Both the position numbers and the translations under genes were made by a program. From Pseudorhodobacter sp. PARRP1 (GTDB taxonomy: Bacteria; Pseudomonadota; Alphaproteobacteria; Rhodobacterales; Rhodobacteraceae): DNA of 64,000 nt. Below the pieces are notes generated by a model, which was not told the DNA's origin, searched no databases, and saw only the letters and a list, made by a program, of their open reading frames with translations. Below are positions 26,219 to 34,932 of this stretch, one piece after another (positions within the stretch are counted from its first letter, which is position 1; each line of letters begins with the position of its first letter). The stretch spans positions 548,232 through 612,231 of the forward strand of contig NKIU01000001.1 in the NCBI GenBank assembly GCA_002256245.1, given 5' to 3'.

Positions 26219-27210
26219 GCGCGCGCCGCGATGATCTGAAAGCCGATCCCGCCAGCTTTGGCTTTCTGGCGCTGATGCGTGAGGTGGAGCGTGGTCAACC
26301 AGAGCGGCCTCGGATCGGGCGCAACGGCAATCTGCGCGAGGAAATCGTGCGGCTGGGGCAGGAGCCGTTTCAGGCCTTCCCGGATCGCAACGTCAGCCAA
26401 GTGACCGAAAACGCCGAGGGCAAGCTGCGGGTGCGGTCGAACTTTCTGGGCTATTTCGGCCCGCAGGGTGCGCTGCCGATGAACACCACGGCGGAAGTGC
26501 AGCAGTGGTATATGTTCAAGGACGAGGCGTTTGTGCGCCTTGCCGATCTGTTCACCAACCGCTTTCAGCAGTTGTTCTTCCGGGCGTGGTCGGATGCGCG
26601 CGGCATCACGCAATACGACCACCCCGGCGATGATCGGTTTCAGGGCTATGTCGGGGCGTCCGTGGGGTTGGCCTCGCCCGCTTTGCAGGGCCGCGGCACG
26701 GTGCCCGATATGGCGCGGCTACCCCTCGTCGGCATCGCGATGGCGCGGGTGAAAAGCCCGGTGCGGCTGCGGCAGATTCTGGAAAGCCTGTGCGGCGTCA
26801 GTGTCGAGATTGAGGAAAATGTGCCGGTCTGGCTGGGGTTTGAACCGTCAGACTTAACCCGTCTGGGGGCAGCAAATTCCGGGCTTGGCCGCGATTGTCG
26901 GCTGGGCAGCCGCGTGCAATCGGTGAATGAGAAAATCCGGGTGGCGGTGAAAACCGAAAGCCTGCCGCAATATCAAAGCTTTCTGCCGGGCGGCTCCAGC
27001 TTTCAACGCCTGACGGAACTGCTGTTCAGCTATCTGGGGCATGAGACGGAAGTGGAAATCGCGCCGTCGCTGCCCGCCGATCAGATCAAGGGCGTGGCCT
27101 TGGGCAAGGGCGGCGCTTTGGGGTGGACGGGGTGGATCGCGCCGCCCGCAGCCCCACCGGGAACCTACAGGTCCGACGCGGTTTTCGCCTCGGACCGCCG
27201 CTCTGCCTGA
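26215..27210 (+). CDS. tssG: T6SS baseplate subunit TssG
   Basis: TssG (331 residues) completes the TssE-TssF2-TssG wedge and contacts TssK. It is recognised by SFGFLALMREVERGQPERPRIG, the VRSNFLGYFGPQGALPMNTTAEVQQ motif and the GLGRDCRLGSRVQSVNEKIRV region. The length is typical. The C-terminus ends with a Pro/Ala stretch (APPAAPPGTYRS) that is not part of the conserved domain. Its stop lies 41 nt before the clpV start. Confidence 0.93.
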   Translation: MSARRDDLKADPASFGFLALMREVERGQPERPRIGRNGNLREEIVRLGQEPFQAFPDRNVSQVTENAEGKLRVRSNFLGYFGPQGALPMNTTAEVQQWYMFKDEAFVRLADLFTNRFQQLFFRAWSDARGITQYDHPGDDRFQGYVGASVGLASPALQGRGTVPDMARLPLVGIAMARVKSPVRLRQILESLCGVSVEIEENVPVWLGFEPSDLTRLGAANSGLGRDCRLGSRVQSVNEKIRVAVKTESLPQYQSFLPGGSSFQRLTELLFSYLGHETEVEIAPSLPADQIKGVALGKGGALGWTGWIAPPAAPPGTYRSDAVFASDRRSA

Positions 27211-27251
27211 CTGCGCTTTGACATTTGAAAACTGATTTGAAGGGAAACACC

Positions 27252-29885
27252 ATGGCCGATATTAGCCTTGAGACCGTCGCCGGAAAGCTGAACCGGGTGG
27301 GGTATGATGCGTTTTTGCAATCTTTGCGCCACGCCAAGAATGAGGGTAACCGCAATGTGGAACTGTCGCATTGGCTGTTCCACATCGTGCAGAACCCGAA
27401 ATCTGACATCTCGGCGACGCTGAACCACTTCAAACTCGACCGCGCCAAGCTGGAGCGTGATCTGGCGGCGGTGATCGACAGTTTCCGCAAAAGCGCCACC
27501 GAAATGCCCTCGGTTTCGGAATCGATGACGACGGTGATGGATCACGGTTGGCGCTATGCCACGCTGTTGTTTGGCGAGGCGCAGATCCGCACCGGGCATA
27601 TACTGGTGGCGGCGTTGAAGGATAAAGAGGCGCGCGCCAAGCTGGTGCAGATGTCGAAAGTGTTCGGCGAGATCAACCCGGATACTTTGGTGAATGAGGC
27701 GCGGGGGGCGTGGAAGGACAGCGACGAAGAAGACATGCGCCCGATGGACGGCACCGGGATTGGCCGCGCCCAAGCCGGGGCTGCGGCGGCGGGGGGCGCG
27801 ACGGGCACCACCGCGCTCGACCGTTTTGCGGTGGATATGACCGCCGTGGCGGCATCGGGCAAGATGGACCCCATCGTTGGCCGCGATGAGGAAATTCGCC
27901 AGATCATCGACATTCTGCTGCGGCGTCGGCAGAACAACCCGATCCTGACGGGTGAGGCTGGGGTGGGCAAAACCGCCGTTGTTGAGGGGTTTGCGCAGCG
28001 CTTGGCTGCGGGCGATGTGCCGCCGAAATTGCAGGGCAACAAGCTTTTCATGCTCGATCTGGGGCTGATGCAGGCCGGGGCCAGCATGAAGGGCGAGTTT
28101 GAGCAGCGCCTGCGCTCGGTGATTGACGAGGTGCAGGGCTCGCCGGTGCCAATCATCCTGTTCATCGACGAGATTCACACCCTGATGGGCGCAGGGGGTG
28201 CTGCTGGGACGGGCGATGCGGCGAACCTTCTGAAACCAGCGCTGGCGCGCGGCACGTTGCGCACGGTGGGGGCGACGACGTGGATGGAGTATGCGAAATA
28301 CTTCGAGAAAGACCCGGCGATGACCCGGCGCTTCCAGCCGATCACCATTGACGAGCCTTCCACCGACCGCGCCTGCTATATGCTGCGCGGCATCCTCGCC
28401 CCGATGGAAAAGCACCACGGCGTGCGGATCTCGGATGAGGCTGTGGTGGCGGCGGTGAACCTGTCCGCCCGCTATATCCCGTCGCGGCAACTGCCCGACA
28501 AGGCGGTGTCGCTACTGGATACCGCCTGCGCGCGGGTGGCGATCAGCCAATCGACCACGCCCGCCAAGGTGCAGGATTTGCGGGTGAAGATTCAGGCTTT
28601 GGCCTCGGAAATCGCCGCCAAGGAAGCGCAGCGCGATCTGGGCGAGGTGAACGAAGAACGCATTGCTGAGGCACAGACCGAACAGGCGGCGGCAGAGGCG
28701 GAACTGGCCGTGACCGAGGCGATGTATACCGGCGAGAAGGCCAAGGTGGATGAAATTCTCGCCCTGCGCGCCTCGCTGACCGAGGAAGGTGCCGATACCG
28801 CCACCCTGCGCGGCGAACTCGCGGGCAAGATGACGGGGCTGGAGGAAACCAAGCCCGACGACCGCATGGTCTATGCCCATGTCGATGCGCAATCGGTGGC
28901 CTCGATCATCTCGGATTGGACGGGGATTCCGGCGGGCCGCATGGTGTCGGATGAGTTGCAGATGATCCTGACGCTGGGGGATCGGCTGAAAGAACGCGTG
29001 ATCGGGCAGGATCACGGGCTGGAGATGATCGCCAAGCGGATTGAAACATCCAGCGCCAAGCTGTCGAACCCGAACAAGCCGATTGGCGTGTTCATGCTCT
29101 GCGGACCTTCTGGGGTGGGCAAGACTGAAACCGCGCTAGCCTTGGCGGAGGCGGTCTATGGTGGCGAGCAAAACATCATCACCATCAACATGTCGGAATT
29201 CCAAGAGGCCCATACCGTCAGCCTGCTGAAAGGCGCGCCTCCCGGCTATGTCGGCTATGGCGAGGGCGGCCGTCTGACCGAAGCGGTGCGGCGCAAGCCC
29301 CACTCGGTGGTGCTGCTGGATGAGATCGAAAAGGCGCATTCCGATGTGCACGAGTTGTTCTTCCAAGTGTTCGACAAGGGCATCATGGAGGATGGCTCGG
29401 GCCGCCCGATCAACTTCAAGAATACGCTGATTTTGCTCACCAGCAACGTCGGCACCGAAGTGATCATGGATATGGCCGAGAAGGGCGAAACCAAGCCCGC
29501 GGTCGAGGATCTGACCGAGGCGATGAAGCCCTACCTGACCCGCGTGTTCCCGCCCGCGCTGCTGGGCCGCATCGTGACGATCCCGTATTTCCCACTGTCG
29601 GCAGAGGTTCTGTCGGGCATCGTGAAGCTGAAGCTGAAAGCCATCGTGCGGCGGATGAAGGAAAACCACGGCGCTGTGATGACCGTCTCGCCCGAGGTGA
29701 TGGCCTATCTCGTCGATCAGTGCAAAGACCCGGATTCGGGTGGCCGCATGGTCGATAACATAATCACCAACACCATTCTGCCCGACCTCTCGCGCGAGGT
29801 TTTGTCGCGGATGGTGTCGCAGACGCCGATCAAGACGGTGGAAATCGTGATGAAAGACGGCGCTATCGGTTACGACTTCGCCTAA
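27252..29885 (+). CDS. clpV: T6SS sheath-recycling ATPase ClpV (TssH)
   Basis: ClpV (877 residues) is the hexameric AAA+ unfoldase that disassembles contracted TssB/C sheaths. Features in order: an N-terminal Clp repeat domain (about 1-155); AAA1 with Walker A GEAGVGKT (about 234-241) and Walker B ILFIDEIHT; a middle coiled-coil region (about 440-530); AAA2 with Walker A GPSGVGKT (about 618-625) and VVLLDEIEKAH; and a C-terminal small domain. Both ATPase sites look intact. The start at 27252 (MADISLETVAGKLN) is chosen because it has AAGGGAAA just upstream and begins the homologous region; an in-frame start at 27225 would add nine residues. It is the last gene of the T6SS run. Confidence 0.95.
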   Translation: MADISLETVAGKLNRVGYDAFLQSLRHAKNEGNRNVELSHWLFHIVQNPKSDISATLNHFKLDRAKLERDLAAVIDSFRKSATEMPSVSESMTTVMDHGWRYATLLFGEAQIRTGHILVAALKDKEARAKLVQMSKVFGEINPDTLVNEARGAWKDSDEEDMRPMDGTGIGRAQAGAAAAGGATGTTALDRFAVDMTAVAASGKMDPIVGRDEEIRQIIDILLRRRQNNPILTGEAGVGKTAVVEGFAQRLAAGDVPPKLQGNKLFMLDLGLMQAGASMKGEFEQRLRSVIDEVQGSPVPIILFIDEIHTLMGAGGAAGTGDAANLLKPALARGTLRTVGATTWMEYAKYFEKDPAMTRRFQPITIDEPSTDRACYMLRGILAPMEKHHGVRISDEAVVAAVNLSARYIPSRQLPDKAVSLLDTACARVAISQSTTPAKVQDLRVKIQALASEIAAKEAQRDLGEVNEERIAEAQTEQAAAEAELAVTEAMYTGEKAKVDEILALRASLTEEGADTATLRGELAGKMTGLEETKPDDRMVYAHVDAQSVASIISDWTGIPAGRMVSDELQMILTLGDRLKERVIGQDHGLEMIAKRIETSSAKLSNPNKPIGVFMLCGPSGVGKTETALALAEAVYGGEQNIITINMSEFQEAHTVSLLKGAPPGYVGYGEGGRLTEAVRRKPHSVVLLDEIEKAHSDVHELFFQVFDKGIMEDGSGRPINFKNTLILLTSNVGTEVIMDMAEKGETKPAVEDLTEAMKPYLTRVFPPALLGRIVTIPYFPLSAEVLSGIVKLKLKAIVRRMKENHGAVMTVSPEVMAYLVDQCKDPDSGGRMVDNIITNTILPDLSREVLSRMVSQTPIKTVEIVMKDGAIGYDFA

Positions 29886-29894
29886 GCCTTGTCG

Positions 29895-29980
29895 CTTCAT
29901 CTTGGCTTAAATACTCCCGCCGGAGGCATCAGGTGCTTGCCGCAGAAGCCTCCGGCGGGAGTATTTTTGCCAAGATGAAG
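29895..29980. terminator. 33-bp inverted repeat between convergent clpV and M23/SLT genes
   Basis: Two 33-nt arms, 29895-29927 and 29948-29980, are reverse complements except for two positions, around a 20-nt loop. The outer parts read CTTCATCTTGGC and GCCAAGATGAAG; the inner parts CTCCCGCCGGAGGC and GCCTCCGGCGGGAG. It starts 10 nt after the clpV stop. Each inner arm can also fold on itself. The outer sequence recurs at 3468-3490, so this is a repeat family that probably works as a bidirectional terminator. Confidence 0.8.
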
Positions 29981-30048
29981 CCATCCTTCAAAAACGGCGG
30001 CTGGCAGCGCGCTGCAACGCACAAAGCAACCCTGACCCGTGCGCCCCC

Positions 30049-32307
30049 TCAGATTGGCGTGCCCAAAATCCCCGCGATGATCTTCTGATAGGCCAGCACT
30101 TCGGGGGGGGTGGCGGCAACGGCGGGCAGGCTGGAACCGCCCTTGCGGCCCATCTTCAACTCGGCCCATTCCTTGACATAGGCAATGGTGCGCCCGGCCA
30201 GAAACGGGTTGGCCTTGACCACGCCGCCGCCCATCACATCAGCCACCAGTTGATCATCCTGCGCGTTCAGCACCATGTTGGCGCCTTCAGCCCCAAGGAA
30301 ATGGCACAGGTAAAGCCGCCCCGCCGTGATGTCATGGCCGCGCGCGCGCAGATAGCTTTCGCCCTCGCGCGCAAGGGCTGTCACCATATCGCGGCTGATG
30401 GTGGGATCGGTGCGCAGGGCCAAGAGGCTGGCGCGGTCCATCGTGCTGGCCAGATCGGGGCGGTATTGCTGCATCATCCGCAGCCATGTGCTTTCGATAA
30501 ACTGCCCCAGACCGACAGCGCTGGACAAAGGATTGGCCGCATCGGCCTTGCCGCCCGATTCCACCCGGATGATCTGATCCACCAACACCTCAACCGCCGA
30601 GCCGCCGCCATCGGCCACCACCGCCGCACCGCCCACCAGCGGATCGACCGCGACGCCGTTCTCATACAGCTCGAAATGCAGATGCGGGCCGGTGGATTGC
30701 CCCGTGGTGCCGATATAGCCGATCAACTGCCCCGCCGTCACCGCCATGCCCGCCTTGATGCCATCGGCAAAGGCGGAAAGATGCGCGTAGCGGGTTTCCA
30801 GATTGCCGGGATGGCTGATCTTTATGAGGTTGCCATAGGTGCCGCCGTCGCCCGCCGCCAGAATGGTGCCGCCAAACGCCGCGACCACGGGCGTTCCCAC
30901 CGGGGCGGCCCAGTCGGTGCCCTTGTGCAGCTTCAACACCTTTAGAATAGGGTGCATCCGGGGGCCAAAACGCGAGGTCAGCACACCCTTGGCGGGCGTC
31001 ACAAACCCCGCCCGCAAGGAAACCCCGCCCCCTGCCGCGCCGCCGCCGCCACTGGTGCCGGGGCCAAAGCAGGTGTAATCCTCTTTGCCGGCAGGCTTGA
31101 AGACATGACATTCCAGCACCTTGCCCTCGCCCTTGATCGCGGCATAGAGCACCTGTCCGGGGCCAGAGCCGCCCGTGCCCGCATCGCGGGAATAAAGCAG
31201 GGTCATCTTGTCACCGGGGGCGGCGAAGCTATCCATATCAAAGGCTTGGCTCATCATCACGATGGTTTCGGCCACCACAGCCGAGGGCACACCGTTGCGG
31301 ATCGCCGCCGAATAGAACGCATCCAGCATCCGGTATTTGCGGCTGGTGTCCACCCCTGTCGCCACCTGATCGCCCGCAAAGCTGAACAGATCCTCCTCGA
31401 CCCACGGATCGGCAGAGGTCACGACGTTGCCCGCATCATTCAGCGCCACCGAGCCGAAGTAGTCAGTTTTGGTGTAAAGCGACGCCTGCACTGGCACCAT
31501 CACCCCAGAATGGTTCGCCGCCCGCATCGCCAGGATTTTCCCCGGCCCAAGGCTGGCAAATTCCGGCACCAACACCGCCGCAGCTTCGGCAAACCGCTTG
31601 GCGGCAAGCGCATCCATGCCGTTCTCGGTCATCAGGGTGGCGAGGTCGGTGGTGTCTTTCAGCCGCAGAAACGTGTCCTGATAGGGCGGCTTGCGCTGGC
31701 CCTCCGGCAGGATGAAATTGACGCTGGTGGTGTTTTCGATCCGGGTTTTTACGTAGGTTTCGGGCGCCGTGGTGCCATCCATATTCTCGCCCCAACTGGC
31801 ATCGCCATCGGCCACCACCACGGTTTCGGCGGGCTGTTCGGACGGAGCCTGCGGCTTGGGCAAAGCGATGGGGGCCGCGCGCTGCGCCTGAAAATACGCG
31901 AAATCCTCGCGGCTGGAGGGCAGCGTGGTGATCAGCTTTTCCTCTCCGGTGATCAGATCATCGCTAAGGAGCGACAACTCATCCCCCGCGCGCTCTGCCG
32001 GAATGTCGATGGGGCGCAGCAGTTTGCGGGTTTTCAGCGCCGCCCCGGTATCAAACCGCAGCACCATCGGATCGCCCGCCAGATCGACAAAGGCCGAGAC
32101 ATAGGCCGCAGGCGGCGTGTCATCGGCCACATCCACCGGGGCATCGGGCGTGCCCACCGTGACCACGCCGCCCAGATACAGCGCCGCCGCCACCCCGCAC
32201 AGCGCCACCACCGCGCCCAGCCACAGCACCACACGCACCGCCACGGCATTGCTGCGCCGCTGCGCCGAACGCGCGCGGGCGGCTTTGAAACGGGGGTCGA
32301 TATCCAT
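30049..32307 (-). CDS. Membrane-anchored M23 peptidase fused to a lytic transglycosylase-like domain
   Basis: This 752-residue envelope protein has one N-terminal membrane helix (about 25-47), a long periplasmic region of the MepM-like type (FAEAAAVLVPEFASLGPGKIL, YRMLDAFYSAAIRNGVP), an M23/LytM domain (about 440-550) and a C-terminal SLT-type domain (about 575-750). The M23 zinc ligands are intact: HKGTD and HLHFE. The SLT domain has IIRVESGGKADAANPLSSAVGLGQF with the catalytic Glu of VESGG near 582. It should cut both peptide cross-links and glycan strands of peptidoglycan. The ATG at 32305-32307 has AAGGTTGG upstream; a longer start would add 21 residues before the basic segment. It is convergent with clpV. 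A role in opening the wall for the T6SS is possible; general wall remodelling is equally likely. Confidence 0.85.
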   Translation of the reverse strand: MDIDPRFKAARARSAQRRSNAVAVRVVLWLGAVVALCGVAAALYLGGVVTVGTPDAPVDVADDTPPAAYVSAFVDLAGDPMVLRFDTGAALKTRKLLRPIDIPAERAGDELSLLSDDLITGEEKLITTLPSSREDFAYFQAQRAAPIALPKPQAPSEQPAETVVVADGDASWGENMDGTTAPETYVKTRIENTTSVNFILPEGQRKPPYQDTFLRLKDTTDLATLMTENGMDALAAKRFAEAAAVLVPEFASLGPGKILAMRAANHSGVMVPVQASLYTKTDYFGSVALNDAGNVVTSADPWVEEDLFSFAGDQVATGVDTSRKYRMLDAFYSAAIRNGVPSAVVAETIVMMSQAFDMDSFAAPGDKMTLLYSRDAGTGGSGPGQVLYAAIKGEGKVLECHVFKPAGKEDYTCFGPGTSGGGGAAGGGVSLRAGFVTPAKGVLTSRFGPRMHPILKVLKLHKGTDWAAPVGTPVVAAFGGTILAAGDGGTYGNLIKISHPGNLETRYAHLSAFADGIKAGMAVTAGQLIGYIGTTGQSTGPHLHFELYENGVAVDPLVGGAAVVADGGGSAVEVLVDQIIRVESGGKADAANPLSSAVGLGQFIESTWLRMMQQYRPDLASTMDRASLLALRTDPTISRDMVTALAREGESYLRARGHDITAGRLYLCHFLGAEGANMVLNAQDDQLVADVMGGGVVKANPFLAGRTIAYVKEWAELKMGRKGGSSLPAVAATPPEVLAYQKIIAGILGTPI

Positions 32308-32436
32308 GCCAACCTTGCCGGAAACGCGCTGAAATTCTGCCAACAATCCCGCCAGACTAGCGCAGCGCAACCCAACTGGCTAGCGGCTGAAAACCCCTAA
32401 AACTTGTCTAAAACTGTCATCCTCCGCGCCCAAATA

Positions 32437-32474
32437 CCCTCGGGGCGCGGGCGAAGCCGAGGGGGCGAGCCCCC
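32437..32474. repeat. GC-rich hairpin element between two leftward genes
   Basis: CCCTCGG (32437-32443) pairs with CCGAGGG (32457-32463), and GGGGGC-GA-GCCCCC follows at 32461-32474, ending against the DUF1036 stop codon. With the CCAAATACCC just before it, the element resembles the repeats at 3468 and 29895. A terminator role for the DUF1036 gene is likely, though there is no T run on that strand. Confidence 0.5.
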
Positions 32475-32873
32475 TTACTGCGTCGCCGCCAGAAACAACG
32501 TCCAACGCTGGGTTTTCAGCGTGTCCACCTCGATAAACCCCGCCGAGATATCACCGCGTGACCAGCATTCGGAAATGCCCCGGATCGAAAACTTGCGCGG
32601 CGAGATGCACATCTGCGTCGTGCCGTTCAAAATCGGCTGGCCGAACACATCCTGCGCATAAAGATAGATGTAGCGGCTGGCGAGTTCTTCCTTGATCACA
32701 TTGGCGCATTGGTTTGGCCCGATCGTCCACCAGCCTTCAGTCTGAAATTCGCCCGCAACATCCTGGCCGATGGCGACATTCACCACATCGAAACTTTGAT
32801 TGCAGACGGCAAACTCCGCCACCGCTGGGGTGGCAAGACACAGGCCGAACATCAGGCAAAAAGCGCGCATCAT
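32475..32873 (-). CDS. Secreted DUF1036-family protein
   Basis: A 132-residue protein with a signal peptide (MMRAFCLMFGLCLATPAVA, cleavage after AVA) and a mature domain of the DUF1036 type: EFAVCNQSFDVVNVAIGQ, WWTIGPNQCANVI and YIYLYAQD, with several cysteines (in VCNQ, NQCAN, MCISP and ECWS) that could form disulfides. Family members are small periplasmic proteins common in alphaproteobacteria with no assigned function. The ATG pair at 32868-32873 is chosen because it starts the signal peptide; the reading from 32960 adds a non-homologous segment. Confidence 0.75.
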   Translation of the reverse strand: MMRAFCLMFGLCLATPAVAEFAVCNQSFDVVNVAIGQDVAGEFQTEGWWTIGPNQCANVIKEELASRYIYLYAQDVFGQPILNGTTQMCISPRKFSIRGISECWSRGDISAGFIEVDTLKTQRWTLFLAATQ

Positions 32874-32976
32874 CGCTGCAACATAGCCGCCCGCGTGGCA
32901 GCCGCAAAGCGTCAATACGCCTCTGGTTTGCCATGGCCAAGCCCGGTAGGCTGCCCGCACCGTTTGCGAGTGCCAG

Positions 32977-33966
32977 ATGCCCCATTTCCCCTCTTTGCCT
33001 AACAGCTTCGCTGCACATCTGCCCGCCAGCCTGATCGTTCACGCCGGAGAAAGCTGGTATCAGGACGTGGCGGCGGGGCGGTTTGATTTCTTTGAGAAAC
33101 TGGGCGTCAGGGCACGGTCCGAAGGCATGGCGACGCAGTTGATCGCCAGTGGCAGCCCAGAGTCAGCACAGTTGTTGCACGACAGGGCGCATGTGCACAT
33201 CCTGATCGGGCCGCGCGCGCCGATTGGCCCCGGTATCTTGCACGCCCATCCCGGTTATCTGCGCGGCTTCTGGTATCTTGACCCGGTCGGGGTGAACATG
33301 GCCTCGTCGCTGATCCGTCGCGGCTTCAATCCCGATCAGATCGACGCCAAGGCGGCGCGGTTTTTCTTTAACGGCGTGGCGGGCTGGAACCTGCGGCAGA
33401 ATGTGTCAAAGTTTCCGCAAGCTGCGCGCACCGCGCTGCCTGCCGCCTTTGCCACGGTGTTTCTGCAAGACATCGAGCATTTCGCAAGCCCCGTGCATTA
33501 CATCGACAGCGCCAAGATGCTGAAGCTCGTCGCCCGCGCAGCCGATGGTACGCGGGTTTATGTGAAACTGCACCCGATGCAGCGGGCGGAAACCACGGCC
33601 ATGGTTCAGGCCTTCGCGCGCAAGACGGCCAATCTGGTGATCTCCGAGGCTTCCGTGCACGATCTGGCGCAGGCCTCGGAGATGGTGGTGACGCAGAACT
33701 CGGCTGCGGGGTTTGAGGCTTTGATGCAGAAAAAGCCAGTGATCACTTGCGCGGTCTGCGACTATCACCATGCCACTGTGGTCGCCAAGCGCCCATCGCT
33801 GTTGGTGCAGGTGTTGCACACCGCCCGCCCGTCGCAGGCGGAGTTTGACTATGAGAAATACCTTTACTGGTTTTTGTCCCAGAACCTGCTGGAGCCTGCA
33901 AAGCCCGAATTTGCCGATCTGGCATGGGCGCGCATAGCATCCGCGCGAGCCGAAACGCTGGCTTGA
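32977..33966 (+). CDS. Capsule polysaccharide biosynthesis-like (Kdo-transferase fold) protein
   Basis: This 329-residue cytoplasmic protein resembles the capsule-synthesis family of retaining Kdo-type glycosyltransferases (KpsS/KpsC-like). The evidence is the YVKLHPMQR motif, the VISEASVHDLAQASEMVVTQNSAAGFEALMQKKPVIT stretch, where family members have a Ser/Thr-x-Gly/Ala-x-Glu sugar-nucleotide loop, and the downstream YEKYLYWFLSQNLLEP end. No other capsule genes are nearby, so its acceptor is unknown and it may be a lone glycan-modifying enzyme. It starts 103 nt after the divergent DUF1036 gene. Confidence 0.6.
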   Translation: MPHFPSLPNSFAAHLPASLIVHAGESWYQDVAAGRFDFFEKLGVRARSEGMATQLIASGSPESAQLLHDRAHVHILIGPRAPIGPGILHAHPGYLRGFWYLDPVGVNMASSLIRRGFNPDQIDAKAARFFFNGVAGWNLRQNVSKFPQAARTALPAAFATVFLQDIEHFASPVHYIDSAKMLKLVARAADGTRVYVKLHPMQRAETTAMVQAFARKTANLVISEASVHDLAQASEMVVTQNSAAGFEALMQKKPVITCAVCDYHHATVVAKRPSLLVQVLHTARPSQAEFDYEKYLYWFLSQNLLEPAKPEFADLAWARIASARAETLA

Positions 33967-34016
33967 ACGGCAAAAACCGGCTAAAGTGCGTGTGTTCTTT
34001 GCATAAGGTATTTGCG

Positions 34017-34655
34017 ATGCCCCCCTCAATCATCTTGGCCCCCATCAACTTGCCCCCAATCCATCTGCGCCGCCGCGAGGTGATGCTGGCGGTCTGTGCG
34101 GCGATGCTGCCTTTGCCGGTTTGGGCGGGCAGCGATGTGGGCGTGGTCGAGAAAACCGAAGGAAAGGCTTGGGCCGCGGGGGCACCTGCGCGCGATCTGG
34201 TGGCGCAGGCGGCGGTGTTTCTGGGCGATGAGGTGGGCACCGGGCCAGAGTCTCGGTTGGCGATGATGCTGGCGGGCACCACGCGCATTCTGATGGGGCC
34301 GCAGACCACGCTGACGATTGACCAATACACCGCCGAGGCGGGCGGCGAGTTGGTGCTGGGCGACGGTGCGCTGCTGTTTGACCGCGATGAAGGCGCGCCG
34401 AAAACTCCGGTGCAACTGAGCACCGCCTTCGGGCTGATCGCCGTGCGCGGCACCCGGTTTTTCGCGGGCCCCAGCAAGGGCAAGTTCGGCGTGTTCGTCG
34501 AACGCGGCGAGGTGCGCTTGTCGGGCGGCGGGGCAGAGGTTGCGCTTCTGCCGGGTTTCGGCAGCGATATCGCAGCCCCCGGCCAGCCCCCATCCGAGCC
34601 TGCGCGCTGGAAGCAACCGCGGATCGACGCGGCTATGGCTTTGGTTGGGGCTTAA
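34017..34655 (+). CDS. FecR-domain exported protein
   Basis: A 212-residue protein with an N-terminal export signal. The sequence HLRRREVMLAVCAAMLPLPVWA has an RRR followed by a hydrophobic stretch, so Tat export is possible. The mature part is a FecR-type domain: VFLGDEVGTGPESRLAMMLAGTTRILMGPQTTLTID, then LSTAFGLIAVRGTRFFAG and VFVERGEVRLSG. FecR domains in this context often occur beside CHASE2 nucleotide cyclases, as here, and are thought to be periplasmic sensory or structural parts. The start at 34017 is chosen because it gives a sensible signal; an upstream reading overlaps the previous gene. Confidence 0.75.
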   Translation: MPPSIILAPINLPPIHLRRREVMLAVCAAMLPLPVWAGSDVGVVEKTEGKAWAAGAPARDLVAQAAVFLGDEVGTGPESRLAMMLAGTTRILMGPQTTLTIDQYTAEAGGELVLGDGALLFDRDEGAPKTPVQLSTAFGLIAVRGTRFFAGPSKGKFGVFVERGEVRLSGGGAEVALLPGFGSDIAAPGQPPSEPARWKQPRIDAAMALVGA

Positions 34656-34750
34656 GGCGGATCGACTTGCGCGATTTTGTGATCTGGGGAAGGCCATCGC
34701 CTTCGCCATGCGGTGCAAGTGCCGCCGAAACCGCCGGGCCTGAATGGCCC

Positions 34751-34810
34751 GGCCAGCGCCCGACCCAGCCCATGGCGGGCGCTTCTCGCCCGCCGGGTCG
34801 GGCACTGGCC
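34751..34810. terminator. Nested inverted repeat between convergent fecR-like and cyclase genes
   Basis: The outer arms GGCCAGCGCCCGACCC (34751-34766) and GGGTCGGGCACTGGCC (34795-34810) pair with one mismatch; inside, GGCGGGC (34774-34780) pairs with GCCCGCC (34788-34794). It sits mid-way in the 277-nt gap and can end transcription from both sides. A second dyad, GGAAACGCA/TGCGTTTCC, flanked by GGGCGG/CCGCCC, lies near 34860-34894. No gene is evident in the gap. Confidence 0.6.
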
Positions 34811-34932
34811 TTAACGGGTTTCTCGTGGCACTGACTACAGGGGGCAGGCCGCACACGCGGGCGGGGAAACGCAATGCGTTTCCTGTCTCCGCCCGAGGCT
34901 GGCGGACGCTGGAGCGTGCATGTCGATCTAGC

